Below are positions 9,471-17,261 of a stretch of 64,000 nucleotides of DNA, piece by piece; the first letter of the stretch is position 1; each line of letters begins with the position of its first letter. Source of the stretch: Actinobacteria bacterium OV320. Its GTDB lineage: Bacteria > Actinomycetota > Actinomycetes > Streptomycetales > Streptomycetaceae. A program made the position numbers and the translations under genes. Where the stretch lies: NCBI GenBank assembly GCA_001298545.1, contig LJCX01000030.1:682001-746000 (forward strand), given 5' to 3'. Below the pieces are notes generated by a model. It was not told the DNA's origin. It worked only from the letters and a program-made list of their open reading frames with translations, and ran no database searches.

Positions 9471-10188
9471 TTGGCCTTTGCCGATCGCTTCCTGGCCCTG
9501 GGGCGCGACGTGCACTCCGGAGAAGTCCTCGCCCGCGGCGGCGATCCGGAAGCCCACAGCATCCTTCAACGCACCGGCTTTGTCCCCGTCGTCCGCCTCC
9601 ACGAGACCTATCACCGCCTGCCCATCGGTCTCGACATAGCCGAGGAGGAACGTCTCGCCACTCGCGCCGTGGCCCGGCTACGCGCCGTCAGCTACCACGT
9701 CGACGCCGATGACGCCTTCGACACGATGACGCGCGAGGCGCACTACCAGCCACTCGGCTCGCTGGTCGCCGACCTCGCCGAGCGGATCCGTGAAGCCACC
9801 ACGAGTGACGAGGTCGCCGACGCGCTGACCGAACTGACCGCCTTCCACGACGGAGTGCTCATCGCGCTGGGCGAAGTCCTCACCGCGACCGCCGCCTTCT
9901 ATGAGGACCTGGGCCAGGCCCCGGACCTGCACACCGCGAAACGGCTGCAGTACCTCGCCGAGCACCGGCTCGGCGTCATCCGACGACCTGACGCACATGC
10001 GTAACGACCTCGCCGACCGGCACCAGGACCATCCCCAGCGCCGCGCGTGCACCGCCGACGTCGGGCCGGGCGAGCGCGAAGCCTCCGCCGTCTGCGCCTG
10101 TCCTCCGCCCCCGCCGCGCCTGGCCACCAGCCCCGCCGCCGCACCCGCCGCACCCGCCGCAGCAGCCCCGGCAAACCGGCGGCACTGA
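9471..10188 (+). CDS. GF/GY module + helical module protein, frameshifted near the C-terminus
   Basis: TTG 9471 opens a frame encoding the recurring module (HSILQRTGFVPVVRL...YHRLP...YHVDADDAFD) and then the ~90-residue helical module. The frame ends at 10004 as VIRRPDAHA. Paralogues continue with L..I..DL and a Pro/Ala-rich basic tail. Exactly that appears in the next frame (DDLTHMRNDLADRHQDH, then APANRRH and TGA at 10186). An indel near 9976-9984 has probably broken the gene; the intact product would be ~239 aa. Either the shorter 177-residue form is made or this is decay or sequencing error. Function unknown. Confidence 0.6.
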
Positions 10189-10217
10189 CCCCCGCTCCCT
10201 TCCTTTCTGAGGAGACC

Positions 10218-10976
10218 ATGCACGACCCCACCCCCGACACCGGCCTCGGCTCGTTCGCTGCCGTCCTCGCCGGCGAACTGCCTGGCGCCTGGACCAGCAC
10301 ATACCACCCGGACCACGGCGGCGCCAACGACCACGTCGCCCTCACCGACCACGTGTGGGACATGAACGAAATCGCCAACACCCTGGCCAAGCGCAACGTG
10401 GACCACTGCGCCGTCCTGACCCGCGACGACGGCACCCGACTGTTCGTCGCGGACCAGCTCGGGCACGGCGAGGGCTACCTGATCGCCGCCATGGCCCCCA
10501 CCGACGCACCGGCCGAAGCGTTCCGTGGTGTGCGCGAGCCCGACGGAATCGCCGTGACCGCCGATCCGTTCAGCGCCGCCGAGGACATCACGCACGACCT
10601 GCTACCCAGGTACGACAAGGCCCTCGACCAAGTCCGCAACAACGCCGCCCGCCTCACGGTGCCACCTGCCGCCGAGCCGGAACACGTGGTGATGACCTGG
10701 TCCGGCGACGCCCTCGTCGTCGACAAGCCTGACCGCCCCGACATCGTCCAGGCCCTGACCGACTACGGCTTCGCCCTCGACGCGGAAAGCAACGTCTTTG
10801 TCCTGTCCGGTGACGACTCAGCGCGCCAGGCCGCGTCCGTACGAGCCGCCGGCCACCGCCTGTCCGAGCTAGGCGTCGGCGTCGTCCTACGCAACCCGCC
10901 CGCCCGGCCCGCCCTGGGCACCACCGCGGTAACGCCTCCGAACCCGCCGGTCACCTCTCCGCACCGGGGCCGATGA
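10218..10976 (+). CDS. Hypothetical protein with C-terminal GF-type module
   Basis: A protein of 252 aa from ATG 10218 behind GAGGAG. The N-terminal ~150 residues form an uncharacterised alpha/beta domain (VWDMNEIANTLAKRNVDHCA, RLFVADQLGHGEGYLIAAM). A copy of the recurring module follows: VQALTDYGFALDAESNVFVL, a helix SVRAAGHRL, then LGVGVVLRNP. The end is Pro/Thr-rich with the basic tail TSPHRGR. It shares ATGA with the next gene. No catalytic motif is evident. Confidence 0.65.
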   Translation: MHDPTPDTGLGSFAAVLAGELPGAWTSTYHPDHGGANDHVALTDHVWDMNEIANTLAKRNVDHCAVLTRDDGTRLFVADQLGHGEGYLIAAMAPTDAPAEAFRGVREPDGIAVTADPFSAAEDITHDLLPRYDKALDQVRNNAARLTVPPAAEPEHVVMTWSGDALVVDKPDRPDIVQALTDYGFALDAESNVFVLSGDDSARQAASVRAAGHRLSELGVGVVLRNPPARPALGTTAVTPPNPPVTSPHRGR

Positions 10977-11641
10977 CTCTCGCGCACCGGGACAAGCCGA
11001 CGTTCCTCGTCCTGGATTACGTCACTATCACCCGGGACCCGAAAACCGCGCTGGTCGTCGCCATCGGGGGCGACCAGCGCGCGGCCGGACTCCTGCAGAC
11101 AACCGGCGGCTTCCATTCCGCCCCAGGGCCACGCGGCGACTACCACCGTCTGCCGCACGCCCTGCCCTTCGAGGAGCAGCGGCAGGGTGCCACCGCTGCA
11201 GCCCATTCCCTGCTGCTGGCCGGATACAGCGTCCATCTCGACCCCACCCTCAACACCCTGGCCACTCAGGGCAGCGACCGGCAAGCCGCCCACCGCCATC
11301 TCGATCAGCTCACGTCACTCGGCAGTGATGCCGCCGACGACCGGCAGGTCGCGGCGGTCCTGACCGAAATCGCGGCACCCGACGACGGCCTGCTGCCCCG
11401 CCTTACGCAGTCACTGATAGCGACCTGGGCATCGTGGGGCCGACGCCTCAACGACACCGGCCGCGACCCGCAGGTGGCGATGCAGCTGGGGGCCATCGTC
11501 AACAACCTGTCCACCCTCACCTGGCAGATCGAGCAGATCCGCAACGACGCCGACCGCACCGGCCCCGCCCCACAGACCCGCCCCAGCCCGGTGTCCACAG
11601 CGCCCTCGCCACTGGCTGCGCCCGCCGTTCGACGGCGCTGA
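10973..11641 (+). CDS. GF/GY module + helical module protein
   Basis: A protein of 222 aa translated from the ATGA overlap. Residues ~20-105 carry the module: GLLQTTGGFHSAPG, YHRLPHALPFEEQ, then LLLAGYSVHLDPTLN. Residues ~110-190 are the helical module (VLTEIAAPDDGLLPRLTQSL, AIVNNLSTLTWQIEQI). The tail is Pro/Ser/Ala-rich and ends AVRRR. It is the intact counterpart of the broken gene at 9471, so the two-module layout is a genuine protein type and not a chance in-frame fusion. Function unknown. Confidence 0.7.
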   Translation: MTLAHRDKPTFLVLDYVTITRDPKTALVVAIGGDQRAAGLLQTTGGFHSAPGPRGDYHRLPHALPFEEQRQGATAAAHSLLLAGYSVHLDPTLNTLATQGSDRQAAHRHLDQLTSLGSDAADDRQVAAVLTEIAAPDDGLLPRLTQSLIATWASWGRRLNDTGRDPQVAMQLGAIVNNLSTLTWQIEQIRNDADRTGPAPQTRPSPVSTAPSPLAAPAVRRR

Positions 11642-11670
11642 CCCGATTTCCGAACAGGAGCATGCCGTAC

Positions 11671-12084
11671 GTGGGAAACCGCGCCGACGACGAAGGCACC
11701 GACGTCGAGATCTACATCAAACCGCTGACCGACACGGTCCACGCCGACACTCCCACCGATGCACCCGAGGAACTCCTGGCCCTGCTCGACAGCCTCGGCT
11801 TCGAACGCAAGACCCTGACGACGGCCGGGCCCGTCTATGTCTGGCACGAGGTGCCCGCCCACTTCACCGAGGCCGACAAGAAGAGGCTCGCCACCAGCGC
11901 AGTTCCCTCGCTGCTCGTGGCCGGATACCTGGTCAACATCACCGACGCCGTCTGGGACGCTGCCACCTATCAGGAGGCCGCAGCAGCAGTGCGCCGCGAG
12001 CCCAGCGCCGCAGCCACGCCGAACACCGCGACCGCCTCCGTCGTCCGCGCCCACGGCAGTCCGGCGACACCTCGTCGGCGGTGA
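11671..12084 (+). CDS. GY-module protein, paralogue of the next gene
   Basis: A protein of 137 aa. I prefer GTG 11671, ten bases after AGGAG, to ATG 11662, which is almost on top of that site. An acidic N-terminus (DDEGTDVEIYIKPLTD) precedes the module: ELLALLDSLGFERKTL, VYVWHEVPAHFTE, then LLVAGYLVNITDAVWD. The tail is Ala/Thr-rich and ends SPATPRRR. Its N-terminal acidic strand and module are closely similar to those of the following gene, indicating a recent duplication. It could be an adaptor or protein-binding domain, but nothing in the sequence assigns a reaction. Confidence 0.7.
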   Translation: MGNRADDEGTDVEIYIKPLTDTVHADTPTDAPEELLALLDSLGFERKTLTTAGPVYVWHEVPAHFTEADKKRLATSAVPSLLVAGYLVNITDAVWDAATYQEAAAAVRREPSAAATPNTATASVVRAHGSPATPRRR

Positions 12085-12109
12085 ACCACGATCGAAAGGA
12101 GTCCCGCTC

Positions 12110-12481
12110 GTGAGCCTGGCGGACGAGCACGAGGTCGACGTCGAGTTCTATCACCGCGACGGAACGATCTACGTCGATACCCGCACCAGCGCCCCGGAGC
12201 AGCTGCTCGTCCTGCTCGACGGCCTCGGCCTCGAACGCCACGACTGCGAGGGCGAGATCTGGCATCAAGTCCCCGACCGGATGGACGAGATCGCCATGAA
12301 GGACATGGCCGATCGGGCTGCGTGGCTGCTGACCCGTCACGGCTTCCAGGTCTCCGTCGATGCGGGCCTCTTCGGCGGCACCGCCTACCGCGCCGCCCTC
12401 GCCGCATCCCCAGCACACCGGCCGTCATCCGCGCCCGCGGCACCTGCCCCGAGCGCGTCGCGCCCTCGCCGAACGCGCTGA
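12110..12481 (+). CDS. GY-module protein, duplicate of the previous gene
   Basis: A protein of 123 aa from GTG 12110, eight bases after AAGGAG. It begins with the same acidic strand as its neighbour (EHEVDVEFYHRDGTIYVDTR). The module follows: QLLVLLDGLGLERHD, EIWHQVPDRMDE, then LLTRHGFQVSVDAGLF. The Pro/Ala/Ser-rich tail ends SRPRRTR. The adjacent duplication with preserved ribosome-binding sites suggests that both are expressed. Confidence 0.7.
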   Translation: MSLADEHEVDVEFYHRDGTIYVDTRTSAPEQLLVLLDGLGLERHDCEGEIWHQVPDRMDEIAMKDMADRAAWLLTRHGFQVSVDAGLFGGTAYRAALAASPAHRPSSAPAAPAPSASRPRRTR

Positions 12482-12532
12482 CCACCAACCGCGCCGGCCC
12501 CGGGGCCGGCCCCGCCCTCACCTGGAGTCCCC

Positions 12533-12754
12533 GTCACCCGCAACACCCACCGCACCCCACCGCCTATCACAGCCGACCGCAAGCCCCGCCTGGCCACCGC
12601 CCTCTTCCGCCGCTACCTGCGTGCCGTCACCGCCGGCAGCCGCACACGGACCAACTTGCTGGCCGGCGGGCACCCCGAAGCGGCCCTCGACGAAGCCCGT
12701 CGCCGGGACATGTTCCTTTCCATCGACAGCCACCGCATCCGCCACCACAACTAG
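12533..12754 (+). CDS. Small basic protein, start uncertain (GTC?)
   Basis: An open frame with coding-like third positions reads TRNTHRTPPITADRKP, then LATALFRRYLRAVTAG and EAALDEARRRDMFLSID before TAG 12752, 73 codons in all. There is no ATG, GTG or TTG in its first half. GGAG at 12524-12527 is five bases before GTC 12533, exactly where a GTGACC start would be expected. Either the start has mutated from GTG, a near-cognate codon is used, or the frame is dead. The helical middle ATALFRRYLRA is the only recognisable structure. Confidence 0.4.
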   Translation, partial: VTRNTHRTPPPITADRKPRLATALFRRYLRAVTAGSRTRTNLLAGGHPEAALDEARRRDMFLSIDSHRIRHHN

Positions 12755-12783
12755 CAGTCCGACCTGGCCCGTTCAGGAGGCCC

Positions 12784-13173
12784 ATGACCCACCAGCCCCT
12801 CTCCTCGGTACGGCTCGCTGACGACATCGCACGCCAACTCAGCCAGCTCACAAAGCTCTTGGCCCAGTCGCCGCCGCACGAGGCCGCCCAGATTCTCGGC
12901 AAGGTCCTCGACTATGACGAGGGCCTGCTCGGACGAGTCACCGAACTGGTCGCCACCGGATCACGCTTCGCCCAGGATCACTCTCAGCGGGGCATCCTGC
13001 ACCCCGAGGTGTGGCTGGCCCTGGGACGCGCGGCCAACGAACTCGACAGTGTGGGCGAGGACCTCAACGAGCACACCGGCACGATCAAGCAGCTCGCCAC
13101 GCCCGCCGCCCCGTCCACCAGCCCGGCTGCGCGGCCCGCCGGATCGGCGATGGTCGTCAGGCGGCGCCGGTGA
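12784..13173 (+). CDS. Stand-alone helical-module protein
   Basis: A protein of 129 aa from ATG 12784 behind AGGAGG. It consists of the helical module alone: DIARQLSQLTKLLAQSPPHE, VLDYDEGLLGRVTELVATG, then LGRAANELDSVGEDLNEHTG. The Pro/Ser/Ala linker ends MVVRRRR. The module recurs in the proteins at 8544, 9471, 10973 and 14616, always with an acidic D-x-G turn between the first helices. The pattern suggests an all-alpha bundle. It shares GTGA with the next gene. Confidence 0.7.
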   Translation: MTHQPLSSVRLADDIARQLSQLTKLLAQSPPHEAAQILGKVLDYDEGLLGRVTELVATGSRFAQDHSQRGILHPEVWLALGRAANELDSVGEDLNEHTGTIKQLATPAAPSTSPAARPAGSAMVVRRRR

Positions 13174-13976
13174 GACAGAACAAGCAGTGGGCCGGCTGGG
13201 GCGCCGCCGGTCACCAGGCGCAGCAGCACTACCTCGTCGAGCCCCGCCATCTCGCCGGCGGTGGCGACCTGCGCTACGTCACCGAGTACCTGCGCGCCTC
13301 CGGGTGGAAGGACAAGTCCAAGGCCGGCGGACCGGTCGTCTTCGACAGCCCGGACAAGTCCGTGCGTATCGGATACGACCCGTTCACCCAGCCCGGCGGC
13401 TGGACCATCAGCGGGAAGCAGACTGCGGACCAGGAGGCATGGCACGCCACCTGCGGCCGGCAGACGCCCGTCGAAATAGTCGCCGGTATCACCGACGCCC
13501 TGTTCAAGGAACGCAAGGCGCACGCCCCCAACGTGTGGGAGCCCCTGCAGCAACAGGGCTGGGAGACCGAGCGAGGCCAGCACTTCACCGCCCGCAGCCC
13601 GGACGGCGATGCCTTCGTCCGCTTCCACCAGTCCGGCCCCGGGCAGGCACACTGGTGGGCCGGTGCCCGCAACGAACACGGCCGTGTGTGGGAGGCGATG
13701 TTCACGCCGTCCACGCCGATGCATCTGGTGCAGGCATTCAGCACTGCGTTGTCGGATCCGCAGCCGGTGATGCGGCCGCTCGGCCGTGTGCCGTCCTCCC
13801 AGCGGATCCGCACCACCTCCGTGTCCGTCCTACCGTCCCAGCTCAGCGCCTGGCAGCAGGCCCGGATCACCGCCGCCAGGGCGGCCACGTGGGCCCGCGA
13901 CTCCTTCGCCACCAACCGGACACGCACCCCTCCCGGCGCCCGCCCGTACGCCGGGCGGTCAGGCCGGGCCCGGTGA
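13170..13976 (+). CDS. Tandem DUF317 protein
   Basis: A protein of 268 aa from GTG 13170 overlapping the preceding stop. DUF317 copy 1 (about 20-115) has VEPRHLAGGGDLRYVTEYL and WHATCGRQTPVEIVAGITDA. Copy 2 (about 120-210) has WEPLQQQGWETERGQHF and ends HLVQAFSTALSDPQP. A basic region with many Arg/Thr follows, ending GRSGRAR. It is the best preserved DUF317 protein of the block. Family function is unknown; the repeated coupling of DUF317 genes to helical-module genes by 4-base overlaps suggests a complex. Confidence 0.8.
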   Translation: MRQNKQWAGWGAAGHQAQQHYLVEPRHLAGGGDLRYVTEYLRASGWKDKSKAGGPVVFDSPDKSVRIGYDPFTQPGGWTISGKQTADQEAWHATCGRQTPVEIVAGITDALFKERKAHAPNVWEPLQQQGWETERGQHFTARSPDGDAFVRFHQSGPGQAHWWAGARNEHGRVWEAMFTPSTPMHLVQAFSTALSDPQPVMRPLGRVPSSQRIRTTSVSVLPSQLSAWQQARITAARAATWARDSFATNRTRTPPGARPYAGRSGRAR

Positions 13977-14612
13977 GCCACGAACGCTTCTACTCCCGCG
14001 TCAACGGCCCCACCATTCACCAGTTCAACCGCGTCCGATGCTGGACGAGATCACGCCACGGCACCTGGCCGGCGGCGGCGATCCACGGCAGGTAACCGAG
14101 TACCTGCTCGCCACCAGCTGGAGCAACCACTCGGTGCCCGGCTATCCCCAGGTCCTGTTGGAGAGCCCCGACCAGTAACTCCATCTCACCCTGGAGCCCA
14201 CCGCGCGCAGGTCATCTCCGACACCCCCGGCTGGCGCTGGAAGGCAGAGGTCTCCGTTCCGATCACAACGGAAGGATGCCTGAGGCTATGGGGCTCGTCG
14301 GTCGACGAGACCGCACCCTCCGCTGCCATCGCGGGCTTCGTCGCCGCGTTGATGGACCCCGCGCCGCTGCTGCGCGACGAGGGCCAAGAACCCCACACCC
14401 TGTTCCACCTCACCTCCACCAGGAACACCGTCTTGCCGGAGCAGCTCCAGCAGATGCACCTGCAGCGGCTCGAAGATGCTCGGCACACCATGCCGCACAA
14501 GTCGCCCCGGCCAGCCGACCCTCGTCCCCACGGCCGGCACATCGACGGAAGCGCCGCTAGCCGGGCAGCCGACCCGGCCAAGCCCCCTCACCACCCGTTT
14601 CACGCAAGGACG
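13973..14612 (+). pseudogene. Broken DUF317 gene
   Basis: GTG 13973 overlaps the previous stop and starts SHERFYSRVNGPTIHQFN. The DUF317 copy then continues in another frame (LDEITPRHLAGGGDPRQVTE), meets TAA at 14176, and the second copy reads in a third frame (VISDTPGWRWKAEVSV, then IAGFVAALMDPAPLL). The last frame runs without a stop into the next gene. At least one indel and one in-frame stop separate recognisable halves, so this is a pseudogene. Its neighbours on both sides are intact members of the same families. Confidence 0.7.
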
Positions 14613-14615
14613 TTG

Positions 14616-14969
14616 ATGCCCAACCCCTCGCCCCCTAGCTCCGACCAGATCGCGCAGGCGACAGCAACCCTGACCCAGTTCAAGGAGTACCTGCGCACCA
14701 ACCCGCCCGTCGCCGACATACTGCCGCTGCTGGCTCGCCTCCTCGACGAGGACACCGGCGTCCTCATCCTGCTCGGCGACGTCCTGCGCAGCGCCGCACG
14801 CCTCGTCTCTCAGCAGGCCGCCATCCCCAAGACCGACGAGATCCGCCTGATCATCGACGGGCTCCGGGACGCCGCCCAGGAGGCCACGGACTGGCACGTC
14901 CTGCACTGGGACGTGCAGCGCCTAAGTGGCCACGCGTTCGAGCCCGCAGGTCCCCCGGCGACGTCGTGA
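14616..14969 (+). CDS. Stand-alone helical-module protein
   Basis: A protein of 117 aa from ATG 14616 (AAGGA just upstream; TTG 14613 is an alternative). It is the helical module alone: IAQATATLTQFKEYLRTN, LLARLLDEDTGVLILLGDVL, then IRLIIDGLRDAAQEATDWH. Unlike most neighbours it has no Arg-rich end (it stops at GPPATS). It shares GTGA with the following DUF317 gene, repeating the pairing seen at 12784/13170. Confidence 0.65.
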   Translation: MPNPSPPSSDQIAQATATLTQFKEYLRTNPPVADILPLLARLLDEDTGVLILLGDVLRSAARLVSQQAAIPKTDEIRLIIDGLRDAAQEATDWHVLHWDVQRLSGHAFEPAGPPATS

Positions 14970-15784
14970 CCCGCCCCTACATCTCCAGCAAGGCCGACGA
15001 CCCCTGGTCTCGTATCTGGTTCGACACCGGTCCCCGTCATCTCGCCGGGCCCGGTGACCCGCGCCATGTCACCCAGGCGTTGCGGGCTGGCGGGTGGAAG
15101 AACTACGCCGACCCTGACTTTCCCCATGTCGTCCTGGCCAGCCCCGACTTCCGGCACACGCTCGTGCTTGAGCCCGCTGCGGACACGTACTCCTCCTGGT
15201 GGCGGATCTCCGCGGAGCGCTGGCACGCGTCGTTCGGCGGCAACATGCCCGCCGAGATCATCGCCAGATTCACCGACGCCCTCCTGCAGCCAGCCCCGGC
15301 CGCGGAGCCGGACGTGTGGCCGACGCTGCAAGCAGCGGGCTGGACCTACGAGCGCGACGAGCGAGGCAATGAGAGTGCGCGCCATCCGGACGGCATCACC
15401 ACCATGGAGCGGCGGGCGACGCTGACCAGCGACTACTTCAGCTGGACCGCCGAAGTGGCGCTCCCCACCGGTCTCGGCGGCCACAACCGGCTGTGGCACG
15501 CGTACTTCGACGACCGCACGCCCCGCCACCTGCTCGCCGCCTTCGCCACCGCCCTCACCGATCCCGCGCCCGTGCCGCGCGGCCACTACGACGTCCCGCA
15601 CTCCCACCTGGTCACCCAGGTGGAACGCGGCGCCCAGGGTGAGCAGCTGGCCGCCGCCCACGACGCGCGTCTGAAAGCCATCCGGGTCGCCGCTCGCAAG
15701 GCCCGCCGCAGCAATGCGCCGACCACGCGCCCCGCGCCGGCACCCGCCACCGAGATGGCGGCTACTACGGCCCGGGGCCGCTGA
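14966..15784 (+). CDS. Tandem DUF317 protein
   Basis: A protein of 272 aa from GTG 14966. Copy 1 (about 18-110): DTGPRHLAGPGDPRHVTQAL ... RWHASFGGNMPAEIIARFTD. Copy 2 (about 115-200): VWPTLQAAGWTYERDE ... HLLAAFATALTDPAPV. A long Lys/Arg/Ala helix (AAAHDARLKAIRVAARKARR) and the tail TTARGR follow. That helix could bind nucleic acid or serve as a charged docking segment; it resembles the end of the DUF317 protein at 13170. Confidence 0.8.
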   Translation: MTRPYISSKADDPWSRIWFDTGPRHLAGPGDPRHVTQALRAGGWKNYADPDFPHVVLASPDFRHTLVLEPAADTYSSWWRISAERWHASFGGNMPAEIIARFTDALLQPAPAAEPDVWPTLQAAGWTYERDERGNESARHPDGITTMERRATLTSDYFSWTAEVALPTGLGGHNRLWHAYFDDRTPRHLLAAFATALTDPAPVPRGHYDVPHSHLVTQVERGAQGEQLAAAHDARLKAIRVAARKARRSNAPTTRPAPAPATEMAATTARGR

Positions 15785-15848
15785 ACCACGCGGCCCGGCC
15801 CCCGGCCGCGCCGCGCCCCCATCAGAACTGCATGCCCAAAGGCCCCTC

Positions 15849-16457
15849 TTGACCATTTCACTCGAACCCGCGAGCCCGGCGCACCAGCTCTACCTAAGCC
15901 AACTCGCCATCTACCTGCGGGTAAGCAGGCAGGTCCTCGCCGCCTGGGACGCCTACTCCGACCAGCACTGCGACCCCGACACGCACCAGCCCTACGACGA
16001 GGACGCGTACGGCCTGCGCCAGCGCCAGCGCGACTCCGACACCCTGGGCGCCTTCGGCCGGGTGTACTACCACGCCGACGAACTGGTGCACGTCGCCCAG
16101 CAGCAGCTCGCCCAGCTACCCGGCTCCGCCCGGACCCGGCGCTACGCATGGCAGGTGCGAGAACTGCGCGACAGCACCAAGAGGCTGTACGCCGTCCACG
16201 ACGACTGGCTCGCCGTGCGCCGCGCACTGCCCGCGTGTGCCCGGCCCGGGACCGAGGCGTTCGAGGAACCGCTCGCCGAGAGCTACGCGGAAGCCTGGCA
16301 CTACCTCGACCAGTGGGCGATCCACGGCCAGGCTCTCTTCGCCATCAACGCGCTGGCGCAGAAGCAGCCGAAGGCATCCGCACCGGTATCGATCACGGCC
16401 CCGCACGTGTCCAAGGCCGCCGCTGCGTCGTCCGCGGCCCGGCGGTGGTGCGCGTGA
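15849..16457 (+). CDS. All-helical hypothetical protein, TTG start
   Basis: A protein of 202 aa. TTG 15849 lies eight bases after AAAGG. The sequence is almost entirely helical (YLSQLAIYLRVSRQVLAAWD ... FGRVYYHADELVHVAQQQLA ... ESYAEAWHYLDQWAIHGQAL), rich in Trp, His and Tyr. It has no membrane segment. I recall similar uncharacterised proteins from Streptomyces plasmid transfer regions. The end SSAARRWCA is weakly basic. It overlaps the following DUF317 gene by four bases, so it probably acts with it. Confidence 0.65.
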   Translation: MTISLEPASPAHQLYLSQLAIYLRVSRQVLAAWDAYSDQHCDPDTHQPYDEDAYGLRQRQRDSDTLGAFGRVYYHADELVHVAQQQLAQLPGSARTRRYAWQVRELRDSTKRLYAVHDDWLAVRRALPACARPGTEAFEEPLAESYAEAWHYLDQWAIHGQALFAINALAQKQPKASAPVSITAPHVSKAAAASSAARRWCA

Positions 16458-17212
16458 GCGACACCGTCGAGCAGGCGCTCATCACCCCGCGCCATCTCGC
16501 GGGCGGCGGAGATCCCGGCTGGATCACCGTGCCGCTGCACCGCGCCGCCGGCTGGAGCTACGGACACGACCCGCTGATGCCGCGGGTCCTGCTCACCAGC
16601 CCGGACCAGTACACCCAGCTGCGTCTGGACCCCGACCCGGACGATCCGGGCTGGTGGACCATCCGGCACGCGCGTACTGCGGATCACCCCGGCTGGACGG
16701 CCACCTTCGAAGCCCGCACCCCCGTCGAGATCATCGCCGCCTTCACCGACGCCCTGACCGATCCATCCGGCCCGCCCACCGCGGCGCCCGATCCCTGCGC
16801 CCCGCTGCGGGACGCAGGCTGGCACACGCCGCCCCACCTCGGCTGCCTCGCCTCACCCGACAACATCGTGCATGTCTGGCGGATCGGCGCCCCCGGCCGG
16901 GATCTGTGGAGCATCGAGACTGCGGTGATCCAGGACCCGACGATCTGGCGGGCCGTGTTCACCGGCACCACCCCGCTGCACCTGATCGCCGCGGTGACGC
17001 AGTCGCTGGCCGACCGGACACCCATTACCCGCGATCCGAGCCGGATCCCGGGCCTGGCCCGCGACCGCATGACTATGCAAACCCGTCACGTCCCCGCGCC
17101 AGACATCGCCTTCGCCCTGGAGCGACGCGTCAGCGCCCTCGCCGCCCGGCACCGCCCAGCGACCACTGCCCCGCCCCCGCCACACGGCCCTTCGCCGCGC
17201 CGTACCCGCTGA
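16454..17212 (+). CDS. Tandem DUF317 protein
   Basis: A protein of 252 aa from GTG 16454. Copy 1 (about 8-100): ITPRHLAGGGDPGWITVPLH ... FEARTPVEIIAAFTDALTD. Copy 2 (about 105-195): CAPLRDAGWHTPPHLGCLA ... FTGTTPLHLIAAVTQSLAD. The C-terminus has the helix FALERRVSALAARHRP and ends PSPRRTR. It lies immediately upstream of the coupling-protein gene, so the DUF317 series may be linked to DNA transfer, but this is context only. Confidence 0.8.
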   Translation: MSDTVEQALITPRHLAGGGDPGWITVPLHRAAGWSYGHDPLMPRVLLTSPDQYTQLRLDPDPDDPGWWTIRHARTADHPGWTATFEARTPVEIIAAFTDALTDPSGPPTAAPDPCAPLRDAGWHTPPHLGCLASPDNIVHVWRIGAPGRDLWSIETAVIQDPTIWRAVFTGTTPLHLIAAVTQSLADRTPITRDPSRIPGLARDRMTMQTRHVPAPDIAFALERRVSALAARHRPATTAPPPPHGPSPRRTR

Positions 17213-17261
17213 CCGGCCCCGCCCGCGCCGCGTTCCTTTCCCCGCGTCCCTGGAACAGCCC

